Position numbers and translations under genes: made by a program
In this document: positions 1 through 10,273 of the stretch, in pieces
Position numbering within the stretch: the first letter of the stretch is position 1
How the letters are laid out: each line of letters begins with the position of its first letter
Notes under the pieces: generated by a model
Databases searched by the model: none
What the model saw: only the letters and a program-made list of their open reading frames with translations
What the model was told of the DNA's origin: nothing
Assembly: GCF_900105615.1 (NCBI RefSeq)
Contig: NZ_LT630003.1
Span: 1,860,001-1,924,000, forward strand
DNA length: 64,000 nucleotides
Reading direction: 5' to 3'
Source of the DNA: Lacrimispora sphenoides JCM 1415
Lineage (GTDB): Bacteria > Bacillota > Clostridia > Lachnospirales > Lachnospiraceae

Positions 1-1619
1 TCTTTGCCCACCGCAAACGCAATTTTGGAGGAATGTTTCTGGAAGCTGTCTGCCTCCAGAATATCCCGTAAGTATACCATTTGGTTTTCTTTATTGGGCA
101 CCTCGATACCCACCGCAGATTTTCCCGGGATAGGAGCTTCAATCCGGATATCAGCGGCTGCCAAGCTCAATTTGATGTCATCTGCCAGGCTTACGATCTT
201 ACTGACCTTTACCCCCTGCTCCGGATGAAGTTCATACCTGGTTACGGAGGGTCCGCAGCTTATATTGGTAACAGTAACCCCAACCCCGAAATTCTGAAGG
301 GTCCGCTGAAGCTTGATGGCAGTATCTTTGTATTCCCGGTCGGAAAATACCGCTGATTTTCCTTTTTTAAGCAGGGAGAGAGGCGGAAACTTATATTCCT
401 GTTTCACAATCTCCTGTTTTTGCTTGATTTCAAGGCTGACACTACCCCCGTCTTCCTTTGCTGCCTCTTCCCGTTTCTTTTCCAGTTTTTTCTGAAGAGC
501 TTCTGTATCCGTTTCTATTACCTTGCCGGAAGCGGTAACCACCTGTTTTGGCTCCTCAGGAATGGCAAAGGTATCATTTCCTTCCTCAGGATAGAAATCC
601 TCTTCCACAAACTCCAATTCCTTTAAGGTCTTGATCTCTTTCTTCATATATATGGAAGGTTCTTCCAGGGCCTCAGCAAACGGTGTCCCTTGCACATCGG
701 GGGCAAAGGGAACACTATCCTCATCATCTTCCAGCACAGGTGAAAAACTGCCCCGGAAAATATCAGCAGGATTGAGTTCGTCTTCTTCCACAGCAGTAAC
801 GGCAGACAGCCGTTTCGCCTGGACCATAATATCATCTGCAAGATTGTCAGGAGCTTCCTCAACCTGCTCTTCCACATAGCTTTCTTCCTGGGCTTCTTCT
901 AACTTCGTGGCCTCTAAATTGACTCCCCGAAGCTTTTTCTCTTCCAAAAGCTGTTTGCGGGCTTCCTGGCGCATGGCATGGACTTCCATATGCATGTCCA
1001 TATTTTCCCTGGCATGGCGGTATGCTTTTCCGCTTCCTTTTTTCACAATATCTACAAACGATTTCTCCGTAATGCAGACTAAAGATATGACAAGAAGGAC
1101 TCCTATCACCAGATAGGCTCCCACTACGCCGATTATGGAGGCAAGCCCTCCAGCCAGAAGGCCGCCTATAATGCCGCCTCCTATTCCGCTTACGGAAGCT
1201 TCAAAATAAATGTCGGCAAGTCCTATTCCCTCGCCGGCCTTTGCTCCAAAAAGGAGCTGTAAAAATCCACACAAAGAAACCAGCGCCAGAATAAAAGACG
1301 CCAGTTTAAAAGCAGCCCTGGGATTTCCCTGGTTGGAGATGTAAAACGCTGTTCCTGCAAACAGCAGCACAGGCGCGACATACCCCACACTTCCGAATAT
1401 GCCTAACTGTAAGCTCCGCAGAAAATCCCCGACCACGCCGCATAAATGAAAGTTGCTAAAAAACAGAATGGCCGCAGCCAAAAATGACATAATGATCACG
1501 ACTTCTGAATGGATAAATTCCGGTTCCGGTAAAATCACATTTTTTTTGGCGGCGGTATTTCTTGTTCTCCCGTTTTTTCCTTTTTTTGCTGTTGTACGTT
1601 TCTTCGTTGTCTCAGGCAC
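1..1619 (-). CDS. ftsK: FtsK/SpoIIIE DNA translocase, N-terminal part (cut by window edge)
   Basis: Partial gene; about 539 N-terminal residues lie in the window and the rest runs past base 1. The reading frame opens at a GTG (1617-1619) with a GGGGG ribosome binding site a few bases upstream. The protein starts with a Lys/Thr-rich stretch, then has about four hydrophobic segments (roughly residues 32-170) as in the FtsK membrane domain, then a long acidic linker. It ends in the FtsK alpha/beta region, where NFGVGVTVTNISCGPSVTRY and IPGKSAVGIEVPN are typical. The Walker A motif is expected just beyond the edge. Family members pump DNA through the septum at division and sporulation. The ClpP-like gene directly upstream matches the tepA-spoIIIE order of Bacillus. 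Confidence 0.9.
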   Translation of the reverse strand, partial: MPETTKKRTTAKKGKNGRTRNTAAKKNVILPEPEFIHSEVVIIMSFLAAAILFFSNFHLCGVVGDFLRSLQLGIFGSVGYVAPVLLFAGTAFYISNQGNPRAAFKLASFILALVSLCGFLQLLFGAKAGEGIGLADIYFEASVSGIGGGIIGGLLAGGLASIIGVVGAYLVIGVLLVISLVCITEKSFVDIVKKGSGKAYRHARENMDMHMEVHAMRQEARKQLLEEKKLRGVNLEATKLEEAQEESYVEEQVEEAPDNLADDIMVQAKRLSAVTAVEEDELNPADIFRGSFSPVLEDDEDSVPFAPDVQGTPFAEALEEPSIYMKKEIKTLKELEFVEEDFYPEEGNDTFAIPEEPKQVVTASGKVIETDTEALQKKLEKKREEAAKEDGGSVSLEIKQKQEIVKQEYKFPPLSLLKKGKSAVFSDREYKDTAIKLQRTLQNFGVGVTVTNISCGPSVTRYELHPEQGVKVSKIVSLADDIKLSLAAADIRIEAPIPGKSAVGIEVPNKENQMVYLRDILEADSFQKHSSKIAFAVGK

Positions 1620-1681
1620 AATAACTACCCCCTTCTATCCGTTGGTAACAGTATACAAAAAAATCGGGAGAATTGCAACGA

Positions 1682-2461
1682 TTAACGGGAAGCAGTTTCC
1701 ATCAGTTCATATAATTTTTTTAGAGCATCCTTGATTCCGCCCACTTCATTAATGAGTCCTTCTTTTACCGTTTCTTCGCCAACCAGCACGGTTCCCAAGT
1801 CTCTGGTAAGCATTTCCGTATTCAGCATAAGACGTTTTAACTGGTCGTAGGCGATCTCTGCGTGGGTGGAAACAAAGCTTAAGATCCGGTCCTGTATCAT
1901 TTCAAAATATTCATAAGTCTGGGAGGCGCCAATCACCATTCCTGTCATTCTTACGGGATGGACCATCATGGTTCCAGTGGGTACGATAAAGGAATAATCC
2001 GTGCAGACTGCTAAGGGAACTCCTATGGAATGGCTTCCACCAAGAACCAGGGATACGGTTGGGATGCTTAAGGAAGCGATCATCTCCGCTATCGCGAGGC
2101 CTGCATCCACGTCACCACCGGAGGTATTTAATAGAACCAAAAGCCCTTCCACGGAATCATCATCTTCAATCTCGGCCAGTTTCGGGAGGATATGATCGTA
2201 TTTTGTAGCTTTGCTGTTACCGGATAAATTCTCATGGCCTTCCACCTCTCCGATAATGGAAATCAGATGGATTTTCCGCTTGTTCGCATTATCATCCAGG
2301 GTCATCTGGCCATATTCTTCCAGCTTTTCATCCTCTTTTTGTTCTATATCCTTTTCCGTCTTTTTTTCATCAAGGTTTTCCTTGCGCGTATTGCCGTCAG
2401 GCCGATTCTGTCTTTCCTCCGGATCTTCGTTCTTCCCATTATTATGCTGATACTCTCTCAC
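1682..2461 (-). CDS. tepA: ClpP-like serine protease (TepA/SppA type)
   Basis: About 259 aa. The start chosen is a GTG at 2459-2461, six bases after AGGAGG; the same frame extends to a TTG at 2620 but that start has no good site. After a charged Glu/Lys-rich N-terminal tail of about 65 residues comes a ClpP/crotonase-fold domain. LNTSGGDVDAG is the oxyanion-hole segment, GGSHSIGVPLA carries the likely nucleophilic Ser, and MMVHPVRMTG the catalytic His. It resembles Bacillus TepA, a cytoplasmic ClpP-like protein linked to translocation and degradation of spore proteins. It lies 62 bp upstream of ftsK on the same strand and is probably cotranscribed. The specific TepA role is inferred from gene order. 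Confidence 0.82.
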   Translation of the reverse strand: MREYQHNNGKNEDPEERQNRPDGNTRKENLDEKKTEKDIEQKEDEKLEEYGQMTLDDNANKRKIHLISIIGEVEGHENLSGNSKATKYDHILPKLAEIEDDDSVEGLLVLLNTSGGDVDAGLAIAEMIASLSIPTVSLVLGGSHSIGVPLAVCTDYSFIVPTGTMMVHPVRMTGMVIGASQTYEYFEMIQDRILSFVSTHAEIAYDQLKRLMLNTEMLTRDLGTVLVGEETVKEGLINEVGGIKDALKKLYELMETASR

Positions 2462-2640
2462 CTTAAAAACCTCCTGTTTCACTGTTAATTTGGTAGTTTC
2501 ACTTTTCACTCTAACCCACGCGTTCCAGGCAGAATCTGTCTCTTTCCATGCTGCAATGGAATATTCATGGGGTATTTCCATATGATGTGGAGAAAACCAT
2601 AAAAATATGCTTCCTATCAATGCCAGTCTTCAACCTTACG

Positions 2641-2660
2641 CAATTACAATATTTTAATTG
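2641..2660. repeat. AT-rich 20-bp imperfect palindrome
   Basis: Arms caattacaat / attttaattg pair at 9 of 10 positions around a central boundary. It lies between the divergent tepA and citrate synthase genes, 16 bp upstream of the probable -35 box of the latter. It could be an operator, but such AT-rich symmetry can arise by chance. The remainder of 2462-2838 shows no gene. Confidence 0.4.
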
Positions 2661-2676
2661 TGATTATAACAAGTTA

Positions 2677-2705
2677 TTGACTTTGATACTTCCACATGGT
2701 AAACT
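2677..2705 (+). promoter_or_regulatory. Probable sigma-A promoter of the citrate synthase-aconitase operon
   Basis: TTGACT (2677-2682), 17-bp spacer, TAAACT (2700-2705). A leader of about 130 nt follows before the ATG, which has an AAAGGAGAG binding site. Confidence 0.6.
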
Positions 2706-2838
2706 ACCAAACAACATAAATTAAGTCACATTCTTGCCAATGGAGGCAGCGCCGGAGTAATCCTTTTGCGCTGCTTTTCTATAAACAGATACCTGACTTT
2801 TTGGCTGTGGCTAAACTAAAAAAAGGAGAGATCGTCTC

Positions 2839-4182
2839 ATGAACAACTTTTTTATCGCTCAGACCTTTGGCAAATCCTCTAATTTCACGGATATTCCAAA
2901 CAATTTATTTAAGGAACACAATGTAAAAAAAGGGCTCCGCAACGAAGACGGCACCGGAGTACGGGTTGGCTTGACCCGCGTATCTGACGTAGTAGGCTAT
3001 GAAATCGAAGACGGAAAAAAGGTCAACGTTCCCGGTAAGCTCTATTACCGCGGTATTGAAATCGGCGACCTGGTAAACGGAAAGAATAATGAACGTTACG
3101 GTTTTGAAGAGACCTCATTTTTACTCCTTTTTGGCTATCTCCCCTCAAAGAAGGAATTAAGAGAGTTTACATCCACCCTTAGCCAGAACTACCATCTCCC
3201 TGATGAGTTTCTGGAAAAGAATATGCTCCGCACCCCTTCCCGCAATCTGATGAACAGCCTTCAGCAGAGCATCCTGGCTCTATACGATTATGATGAGGAG
3301 CCAGATAATGTGGATCCCTATGAGACACTTTTAAAGGGAATCAACATCATGGCAAAGCTTCCCTCTCTTTCCGTCTATGCATACCAGAGCAAGGTTCATT
3401 ACTATGAAAGAGACAGTCTGATCATACATTATCCAAAGCCGGAATATTCCATGGCAGAAAATATTCTCTACATGCTGCGCCGTGATGGGGTCTTTACCGA
3501 GCAGGAAGCGAATCTGCTGGATGTGATGCTGATGATCCACGCAGACCATGGCGGCGGAAACAACTCCACCTTTACCAATGTAGTCATATCTTCCACAGGA
3601 ACCGATATCTATTCGGCCATCTCCGCTTCCATCGGCTCCTTAAAAGGACCAAAGCACGGCGGCGCCAATATATGCTGCAGTGAAATGATCAAGGCCATTG
3701 AAAAGGAAATCGGTCTTAAGGCGACCGAAGTCCAGATGAAGGGAGTGATCCAGAAGATCCTCGCAAAAGATTTCTATGACAATTCCGGTCTTGTATACGG
3801 GCTTGGCCATGCAGTTTATACAGTTTCCGATCCAAGGGCGGATTTATTAAAGGTCTGCTGTGAAAAGCTTGCCAAACAGAAAAACAGGGAAGATGAATAT
3901 GAGTTCCTGACAAAATTTGAAAAGGTTGCCAAAGCATGCCTTGCGGGCAACGGAAAAACCCTGTCAAACAATGTAGACTTCTACAGTGGTTTCGCTTATA
4001 ATATGTTACAGATACCGGAAGATATGTATACGCCTTTGTTTGTCTGCTCCCGTATGGCAGGCTGGCTGGCACACAATATCGAAAACAAGCTGTACGACGG
4101 AAGAATCATGCGTCCGGCGACAAAATACGTAGGAGAAACTATTTCCTACAAAAAAAAGAGAGGAACGATAGCATATGGTTAA
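2839..4182 (+). CDS. gltA: Citrate synthase
   Basis: 447 aa, soluble. It condenses oxaloacetate with acetyl-CoA to give citrate. The family signatures are clear: [15 protein letters not shown] around the first active-site His, [13 protein letters not shown], and [17 protein letters not shown] with the second catalytic His. The N-terminus (about 60 residues before LYYRGIEI) is longer than in short bacterial enzymes and resembles the Clostridia/Bacteroidetes type. The aconitase start overlaps the 3' end by 8 nt, so the two are cotranscribed and probably translationally coupled. No isocitrate dehydrogenase is present nearby; the pair would feed the oxidative branch toward 2-oxoglutarate and glutamate. 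Re- versus Si-stereospecificity cannot be read here, but the fold is that of the classical Si enzyme. Confidence 0.93.
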   Translation: MNNFFIAQTFGKSSNFTDIPNNLFKEHNVKKGLRNEDGTGVRVGLTRVSDVVGYEIEDGKKVNVPGKLYYRGIEIGDLVNGKNNERYGFEETSFLLLFGYLPSKKELREFTSTLSQNYHLPDEFLEKNMLRTPSRNLMNSLQQSILALYDYDEEPDNVDPYETLLKGINIMAKLPSLSVYAYQSKVHYYERDSLIIHYPKPEYSMAENILYMLRRDGVFTEQEANLLDVMLMIHADHGGGNNSTFTNVVISSTGTDIYSAISASIGSLKGPKHGGANICCSEMIKAIEKEIGLKATEVQMKGVIQKILAKDFYDNSGLVYGLGHAVYTVSDPRADLLKVCCEKLAKQKNREDEYEFLTKFEKVAKACLAGNGKTLSNNVDFYSGFAYNMLQIPEDMYTPLFVCSRMAGWLAHNIENKLYDGRIMRPATKYVGETISYKKKRGTIAYG

Positions 4183-6487
4183 ATTGTATGACGGCGGAGC
4201 TTATCTTGTACATGGAACGGAACTGGTTCCGGATCAGGAAGCAGAAAAAGTTGCTGCCCTTACAGGAAAAGCTGCAGATAAGGCTGAGGCAAAAAAAGGT
4301 ACCATCGCCTATTCCATTTTAAAGAATCACAACACTTCGGATCAAATGGATCATCTAAAGCTCCGTTTTGACTCCATGGCCTCCCACGACATTACATTTG
4401 TAGGAATTATCCAGACTGCCCGTGCATCAGGGCTTAAAGAATTTCCTATTCCATACATTATGACCAACTGTCATAACTCTTTATGCGCAGTTGGCGGTAC
4501 CATTAACGAGGATGATCACGTATTCGGACTTTCCGCTGCTAAAAAATACGGCGGGATCTTTGTTCCGCCTCATATTGCGGTCATCCATCAGTACATGCGG
4601 GAAATGATGGCCGGCTGCGGACGCATGATCCTCGGATCTGACAGCCATACCCGCTATGGCGCCCTGGGAACCATGGCCATCGGAGAAGGCGGCGGGGAAT
4701 TGGTAAAGCAGCTTCTTTGTGATACCTATGATGTGGCTTATCCCGGCGTTGTGGCCATTTATCTTACCGGAAGCCCTGCTCCATCTGTTGGTCCTCACGA
4801 TGTGGCCCTGGCCATTATCGGAGCGGTCTTTAAAAGCGGCTATGTAAAGAACAAAATCATGGAATTCGTAGGACCCGGTGTTTCTTCTATGGATACGGAC
4901 TATCGGAACGGTGTGGATGTTATGACAACGGAAACCACCTGCCTTTCCTCTATCTGGAGAACCGATGAGGACACAAAAGCCTATCTGGACCTTCATGGCC
5001 GGGGAGATGCCTACAAAGAATTGAACCCTGAAGAAGTTGCTTATTACGACGGAGTAGTATATGTGGACTTAAGCACCATTAAACCTATGATCGCACTGCC
5101 CTTCCACCCAAGCAATACCTATGAGATCGACGAATTAAATAATAACCTTGGAGACATTCTGCGCACTGTGGAACAAGAAGCAGAGCGCATTGTGGGAAGT
5201 TCCAAAGCAAACCTTTCCTTAACAGATAAGATCGCGGACGGAAAGCTGATGGTTCAGCAGGGAGTGATTGCAGGATGCGCCGGAGGAAACTACTCCAACG
5301 TTATGGCTGCGGCCAATATTCTGACCGGTAAAAACTGCGGAAATGACATCTTTAATTTATCTGTATACCCCTCCTCCCAGCCGGTTTATATGGATCTGGT
5401 GAAAAAGGGAGCCATCTCGGAACTGATGGCAGCCGGTGCAACTGTCCGGACGGCCTTCTGCGGCCCATGCTTTGGCGCAGGGGATACACCTTCCAACAAC
5501 TCCTTAAGCATCCGCCACACCACAAGAAACTTCCCCAACCGGGAAGGCTCCAAGCCAGGCAGCGGACAGATTTCCTGTGTCGCCCTTATGGATGCCCGCT
5601 CCATTGCTGCAACAGCGGCAAACGGCGGCTATCTCACATCTGCGGAAGGTTATGGAGAGGATTACCAGGTTCCTGCCTATGAATTCGATCCATCTTCCTA
5701 TGAGAGACGGGTATATCAGGGATTCGGAAAGGCTCAGCCTGAGGTACCCCTGATTTATGGTCCAAATATCAAGGACTGGCCGGCTATGAGTGCCTTAACG
5801 GATAACATCATATTACGAGTATGTTCAAAGATCATGGATCCGGTCACTACTACCGATGAACTGATCCCTTCCGGAGAAACCTCTTCCTACCGTTCCAACC
5901 CACTCGGACTTGCGGAATTTACCTTGTCCCGCCGCGATCCGGAATACGTGGAACGCTCAAAGAAAGTAAATGAGCTGGAGCAGGTAAGGAAAGCCGGTTC
6001 CTGTGCCTTAGAGGCTGACCGGTCACTGGAATCTGCATTTAAGGCCCTGGCCGCTTACTTAAACCAGCCGGAACTGAATGTAAGGGAAACAGAGATTGGA
6101 AGTATGATTTACGCAGTAAAGCCGGGTGATGGTTCTGCCCGTGAACAGGCAGCCAGCTGCCAGCGAGTCCTGGGCGGCTTAGCTAATATTGCAAAAGAGT
6201 ATGCGACCAAACGCTACCGTTCCAATGTTATGAACTGGGGAATGCTTCCCTTCCTTCTTGAGGCAGAGCCGGATTTTGAAGTAGGGGATTTTATCTATGT
6301 ACCTGGAATCCGCAAAGCTCTAGACGGAGATATGAACCACATTCCAGCTTACGTTGTGAAAAACGAAGAAGGAAATCCGATTCATGAGATAGAGCTGCAC
6401 ATTGCTGATATGACCCCGGAAGAGCGGGAAATCGTAAAAGCCGGATGTCTGATTAATTATAATAGAAACAAAAACCAACAGCAGTAA
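4175..6487 (+). CDS. acnA: Aconitate hydratase family protein
   Basis: 770 aa, [4Fe-4S] hydro-lyase interconverting citrate and isocitrate. [20 protein letters not shown] is the classic aconitase DSHT signature. Cluster-ligand cysteines are visible in [12 protein letters not shown] and [12 protein letters not shown]. The C-terminal swivel domain is present. The protein has some unusual spacing compared with AcnA and is of the type often labelled only hydratase in Clostridia. The role as the citrate-to-isocitrate enzyme is supported by its 8-nt overlap with the citrate synthase gene; another hydroxyacid substrate cannot be excluded from sequence alone. The gene ends at a shared bidirectional terminator. 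Confidence 0.85.
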   Translation: MVKLYDGGAYLVHGTELVPDQEAEKVAALTGKAADKAEAKKGTIAYSILKNHNTSDQMDHLKLRFDSMASHDITFVGIIQTARASGLKEFPIPYIMTNCHNSLCAVGGTINEDDHVFGLSAAKKYGGIFVPPHIAVIHQYMREMMAGCGRMILGSDSHTRYGALGTMAIGEGGGELVKQLLCDTYDVAYPGVVAIYLTGSPAPSVGPHDVALAIIGAVFKSGYVKNKIMEFVGPGVSSMDTDYRNGVDVMTTETTCLSSIWRTDEDTKAYLDLHGRGDAYKELNPEEVAYYDGVVYVDLSTIKPMIALPFHPSNTYEIDELNNNLGDILRTVEQEAERIVGSSKANLSLTDKIADGKLMVQQGVIAGCAGGNYSNVMAAANILTGKNCGNDIFNLSVYPSSQPVYMDLVKKGAISELMAAGATVRTAFCGPCFGAGDTPSNNSLSIRHTTRNFPNREGSKPGSGQISCVALMDARSIAATAANGGYLTSAEGYGEDYQVPAYEFDPSSYERRVYQGFGKAQPEVPLIYGPNIKDWPAMSALTDNIILRVCSKIMDPVTTTDELIPSGETSSYRSNPLGLAEFTLSRRDPEYVERSKKVNELEQVRKAGSCALEADRSLESAFKALAAYLNQPELNVRETEIGSMIYAVKPGDGSAREQAASCQRVLGGLANIAKEYATKRYRSNVMNWGMLPFLLEAEPDFEVGDFIYVPGIRKALDGDMNHIPAYVVKNEEGNPIHEIELHIADMTPEEREIVKAGCLINYNRNKNQQQ

Positions 6488-6492
6488 ATAAT

Positions 6493-6540
6493 ACCCCCGG
6501 ACATGGAACTGGTATAAAAGCCAGATTCCAATCCGGGGGT
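6493..6540. terminator. Bidirectional terminator between aconitase and the ABC importer operon
   Basis: acccccgga pairs with tccgggggt, with inner ggaactgg/ccagattcc pairing and a short loop. T-rich tracts follow on both sides, suiting the two convergent genes. Confidence 0.85.
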
Positions 6541-6548
6541 TATATTTT

Positions 6549-7685
6549 TTATTTTAAGATTTTATCTACCTGTGTATCATCAAGAGTCACATGATAAAAC
6601 AGTTCGTAGAAGTCCTTTACTTCATGTTTTATATCAACGCCATACTGTTCAGGATATACAAGATTGCCCAGCCACAAAATCCCGATCATCCGGTTGACAG
6701 AAGGCGGACTGCTCATAAAGCTATATGGAACGGAAGGTATCTGAAAGACCTTCCCCTCTTTTACAGCATCTAATTCTCCCCAGACCTTATCTGTTGTTAT
6801 GGTTTGGTACAGGGCTTCAGAATCTGCGATGATAACATCCGGCTGCCACAGAAGAAGCTGTTCAAAGGATACTTCGCTTCCGCCGCCGCTTGATACCATT
6901 TCAACTTTAGCTGCATTTTCCGCTCCTATCTGCTCGATAACCCGGGCATGAATGGAACCCTCTGCATTGGTGTGAAGTCCATCATCTCCAACAGCGAAAT
7001 AAACCGATTTCTTTTCTGACAGCTGTTCCCTGGCTGTTTCAGACGTTTTCAGTATGTAATTGCAATCGTCCGCCAGTTTCTTTGCCTGATCGGTATCTCC
7101 GGTAAGCTCTCCCAGCTTCTCATAAGCAGAACTCATGGTATCTAAATCTGCCTCTATAAAGATGACTGGCATATTTAGTTGCTCCTGAAGGGCATCCATA
7201 TCTTCTTTTACACTTTTTTTCGCTTCTCCGATATCAATGATTGCATCAGGACTTTCTGCAATTAGAGCCTCCATGTTCAGATTTGCATTCTTCCCATAAA
7301 ATTGGCCGAATTTAGGAAGTGACCAATATTTTTCGTCAATGTACTGCTTTGCACCTTCGGAAAAATCAGAAGAAAGTCCGGACAGCTTATCCGGACAAAG
7401 AGTGTAAAGCACAATCTGTGCCAAAGGCCCGGAAGGAGCAATCTTTTTTATTTCCTTTGGCAGTGTAACTTCCCTTCCTGCTGAATCCGTGAATACTCTG
7501 GCGTCTGATTGCACCCCTGCTTCACCCGCTTTTTCTGTTTCTTCCTGCGTTTCTGTTTTTACAGATGCAGTTGACTCTGCCTGACTGGCAGGAACCTCCT
7601 TACCGCTTCCTTTTTGGCAGCCATTTGCCAGTACTGCAGCAGCAAGGAATGCAGCCAGTACCAGACCTTTTCTTATTTTTTTCAT
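6549..7685 (-). CDS. ABC transporter substrate-binding lipoprotein (BtuF/FecB type)
   Basis: 378 aa. An N-terminal lipoprotein signal (hydrophobic stretch, then LANGC lipobox) anchors it outside the membrane. A Ser/Glu-rich linker of about 40 residues follows, then a periplasmic-binding-protein type 2 domain with VFTDSAGREVTLPKEIKKI at its start and AESPDAIIDIGEAKK in the middle. Such proteins bind siderophores, haem, cobalamin or, in MolA-like cases, molybdate/tungstate. It is the last gene of the operon that begins with xdhC, which favours a metal or oxyanion related to the molybdenum cofactor; that link is an inference. Confidence 0.85.
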   Translation of the reverse strand: MKKIRKGLVLAAFLAAAVLANGCQKGSGKEVPASQAESTASVKTETQEETEKAGEAGVQSDARVFTDSAGREVTLPKEIKKIAPSGPLAQIVLYTLCPDKLSGLSSDFSEGAKQYIDEKYWSLPKFGQFYGKNANLNMEALIAESPDAIIDIGEAKKSVKEDMDALQEQLNMPVIFIEADLDTMSSAYEKLGELTGDTDQAKKLADDCNYILKTSETAREQLSEKKSVYFAVGDDGLHTNAEGSIHARVIEQIGAENAAKVEMVSSGGGSEVSFEQLLLWQPDVIIADSEALYQTITTDKVWGELDAVKEGKVFQIPSVPYSFMSSPPSVNRMIGILWLGNLVYPEQYGVDIKHEVKDFYELFYHVTLDDTQVDKILK

Positions 7686-7724
7686 ATGATCCCCCTATTC
7701 TGTCGCTTTTGCGGCATATATTTA

Positions 7725-8471
7725 TTATTTAGAAAGCCTTACCGGCAATCCGGAACGGATTACCGCCTTGTGCTCACCTTTTTTCACTAATTCCTCTGTA
7801 AGCTTTTTATCCGTTATAAGAGTACCCGCTAACTCCCACACGCCAAAGTTAAAAAGATCAGGAGCGAGAGCCACGCTGGGTCCCACTAATATAACTTTGG
7901 CATTCCGCGACAGCTCTAAAAGTCTTGGAAGAGTTTTATTTACCAGGGTAAATCCAGTGATAAAAACATAGTCTCTGTCTGAAAGTATATATTCACAGGC
8001 ACTGTCCGGATAATCGCCTTCCATTGGATTGCGCTCCAGGATTACACAGGATTCTGCTTCTTTTAAAAATTCCTCTGCAAAGCAGAAATGTCCGATGGTC
8101 GCCACCTTTTTTCCTTTGATATCCTCTCGATAGGCCATAAAAGCATCTTCCTTTGACAGCTGTCTGATTGCACCTTCCTTTTCCAGCCTGCTGATCCGGT
8201 CCGGCTGATTATAATAGGCATTCACCGCTGCCGCACCGATGCTTGCTTCGGTAAAATTCCATGATTTTATCAGCCCAGCCGCTTCCTTCCATGACATATC
8301 CAGTATATTTTTTTCAGTCCTCCTAATGGTCTGAAGCGGATTTGTCGCAGCTGCACCGGTATATCCGCAGACAGTCACTGAAGTCCACTGGATTCCTACA
8401 AAATAATCTTCTATCTTTACATCATCTGGTATTGGATCTATCAGACGGTCATACATTTCCCACATATCCAT
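7725..8471 (-). CDS. DUF364 / DUF4213 putative heavy-metal chelation protein
   Basis: 248 aa from the ATG at 8469-8471, which overlaps the TGA of the ATPase gene (TGATG) behind a GGGGGAAGG site; a GTG seven codons upstream is less likely. The C-terminal half contains a Rossmann-like domain (GKKVATIGHFCFAEEF, YVFITGFTLVNKTLPRLLEL, ILVGPSVALAPDLF) typical of the DUF364 family. The family is predicted to chelate metals and is usually found with FecCD-type importers, but its biochemistry is not established. The N-terminal part fits DUF4213. Confidence 0.8.
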   Translation of the reverse strand: MDMWEMYDRLIDPIPDDVKIEDYFVGIQWTSVTVCGYTGAAATNPLQTIRRTEKNILDMSWKEAAGLIKSWNFTEASIGAAAVNAYYNQPDRISRLEKEGAIRQLSKEDAFMAYREDIKGKKVATIGHFCFAEEFLKEAESCVILERNPMEGDYPDSACEYILSDRDYVFITGFTLVNKTLPRLLELSRNAKVILVGPSVALAPDLFNFGVWELAGTLITDKKLTEELVKKGEHKAVIRSGLPVRLSK

Positions 8472-9244
8472 CACCTTCCCCCAGGCATACACACCTTTTT
8501 TCCGCTTTTTAAATCCTCATAGATCTCAATAGGCACCTGGTATACGCCTTCCAAAAGCTCTTTTGTAAGGATCTTGTCCGGCTCGCCGAAAGCCGCTATC
8601 TTTCCTTCCATCATCACCAGCGCCTTATGGGCAAAATAAAAGACATGCTCCGGATTATGGGTGGATTGTACAATTAAATATCCCTTTTCTGACAGGGTCC
8701 GCAGTTCCTCCATAACCCGGATCTGGTTGCCATAATCCAAGCTGGAACATGGTTCATCCATAACCAGTATCTTTGCCTCCTGGGCGATGGCTCTTGCAAT
8801 CAGTACAAGCTGCTGTTCGCCGCCGCTGATCTGCCCAAATATACGGTCCTTTAGACCGGCAATCTTTAAAAGCTTCAGAGCATTCAATGCCCTTTCTTTT
8901 TCTTTCTGTCCCGGGCTTGCAAAGCGGGGCAGCGAGGCCGTCGTTCCCATTAACACCATATCCAGAACCGAAAAAGAGAATGCAGTATCATGGTTTTGGG
9001 GTATGTAGGCGATCCTTCCGGCCAATTCCCGTTCTGAGAAGTGCCGGCGTTCTGTTCCATCGATCAGAATCTCTCCATGGTACCCCTTTAGCAGACCTAA
9101 CATGCACCGAAAAAGCGTGCTCTTGCCTGCACCGTTTTTTCCAAGGACGCAGACCAGTTCTCCTTTGTTGAATGAAAAATTGATCCCCTTTAATACCGGA
9201 AAACAATGATATCCGAATTCCAGATCTTTTACTGTCAGCTCCAT
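8471..9244 (-). CDS. ABC transporter ATP-binding protein (FecE/BtuD type)
   Basis: 257 aa cytoplasmic ATPase. Walker A GKNGAGKST (about residues 36-44), signature SGGEQQ, Walker B ILVMDEPCSSLD and the switch His in VQSTHNPEH are all present, so it should be active. It powers the FecCD permease encoded 12 bp upstream in the operon. Confidence 0.92.
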   Translation of the reverse strand: MELTVKDLEFGYHCFPVLKGINFSFNKGELVCVLGKNGAGKSTLFRCMLGLLKGYHGEILIDGTERRHFSERELAGRIAYIPQNHDTAFSFSVLDMVLMGTTASLPRFASPGQKEKERALNALKLLKIAGLKDRIFGQISGGEQQLVLIARAIAQEAKILVMDEPCSSLDYGNQIRVMEELRTLSEKGYLIVQSTHNPEHVFYFAHKALVMMEGKIAAFGEPDKILTKELLEGVYQVPIEIYEDLKSGKKVCMPGGR

Positions 9245-9256
9245 ACTTCCCCTCCT

Positions 9257-10273
9257 TTATAACCGGTTTCCTTCCCGCAAAATAAGATATAAAAAGAACG
9301 GAGCACCAATAAATGCAGTCAAAATACCGATAGGGATCTCACTGGTGGCCAAAAGCCTTGCAAAATTATCCACGATCAGCAGAAAGCTGCCGCCCATAAG
9401 CAGTGAGGCCGGCAATAGCCTGCGGTAGTCGCTTCCTACCAGCATTCTGGCAAAATGCGGGATTACCAGCCCTACCCAGCCGATATGTCCGCTTACTGAA
9501 ACTGCTGCTGAGGTAATTAAAGTTGCGCTGACTACAATGATAAAACGGAGCTTCTTAGCATTGATCCCCATGCTCTTCGCTTCATCTTCCCCAAGGCTTA
9601 AAACATTGATCCGCCACCGAAGAAGGTAAATCGGAATTATTCCTATGAGGATCCATGGTGCAGCAAACATAACGTCTTTCTGCCGGATGGATGCCAGGCT
9701 TCCCATAAGCCAATAGGTAATGACAGGAAGGGTGTTGGTCGGATCCGCCACCAGTTTTAAAAAAGAGACCGCTGCGGAAGCAAGAGAGCTCACCATCATG
9801 CCGGACAACACCAGTCCCAGCACGGGATTATACTTTACCCGGCTGCTGATGAGACAGACAATCCCTACCGCGCCAAGACCAAAAAGAAAAGCGTTTATTG
9901 TTACTCCGTTATAACCGAACGAAAAAAACAATCCCAGAGCAGCACCTAATCCCGCACCAGAAGATGCACCAAGAACATCCGGTGATACCATGGGATTTTT
10001 AAAGATCCCCTGATAAGCGGCGCCTGCACAGGACAATCCTCCTCCGATCAATGCAGCCATAAAAACTCTTGGCAGGCGGACCTGGAAAACAACCGTCTCT
10101 GCCTGGGCCGGCCAAGTGGATTTTATGGGAAAAATCCCAGAGAGAAGGATCTTTAAGAGCGTGTCAGGGTATACCGGGTACCGTCCAAGCAAAAAGGAGC
10201 AAAAAAAGCAGATAATAAATAAGAGCACGATGATTCCAAAACGTCTTTTATAGATCCAGTCCCTTTCTACCAT
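9257..10273 (-). CDS. FecCD-family ABC permease
   Basis: 338 aa, eight to ten membrane segments. GVVGLVIPH-type sequence appears as GWVGLVIPHFARMLVGSDYR, the loop that contacts the ATPase, and ALIGGGLSCAGAAYQGIFKNP is typical of BtuC/FecD proteins. The start overlaps the preceding NTPase gene by 26 nt. A single permease gene implies a homodimer. Confidence 0.92.
   Translation of the reverse strand: MVERDWIYKRRFGIIVLLFIICFFCSFLLGRYPVYPDTLLKILLSGIFPIKSTWPAQAETVVFQVRLPRVFMAALIGGGLSCAGAAYQGIFKNPMVSPDVLGASSGAGLGAALGLFFSFGYNGVTINAFLFGLGAVGIVCLISSRVKYNPVLGLVLSGMMVSSLASAAVSFLKLVADPTNTLPVITYWLMGSLASIRQKDVMFAAPWILIGIIPIYLLRWRINVLSLGEDEAKSMGINAKKLRFIIVVSATLITSAAVSVSGHIGWVGLVIPHFARMLVGSDYRRLLPASLLMGGSFLLIVDNFARLLATSEIPIGILTAFIGAPFFLYLILREGNRL

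Noticed and set aside
4481..4996. 171-codon antisense ORF within the aconitase gene
   Set aside because: Shadow of a strongly coding frame; no family features and no ribosome site.
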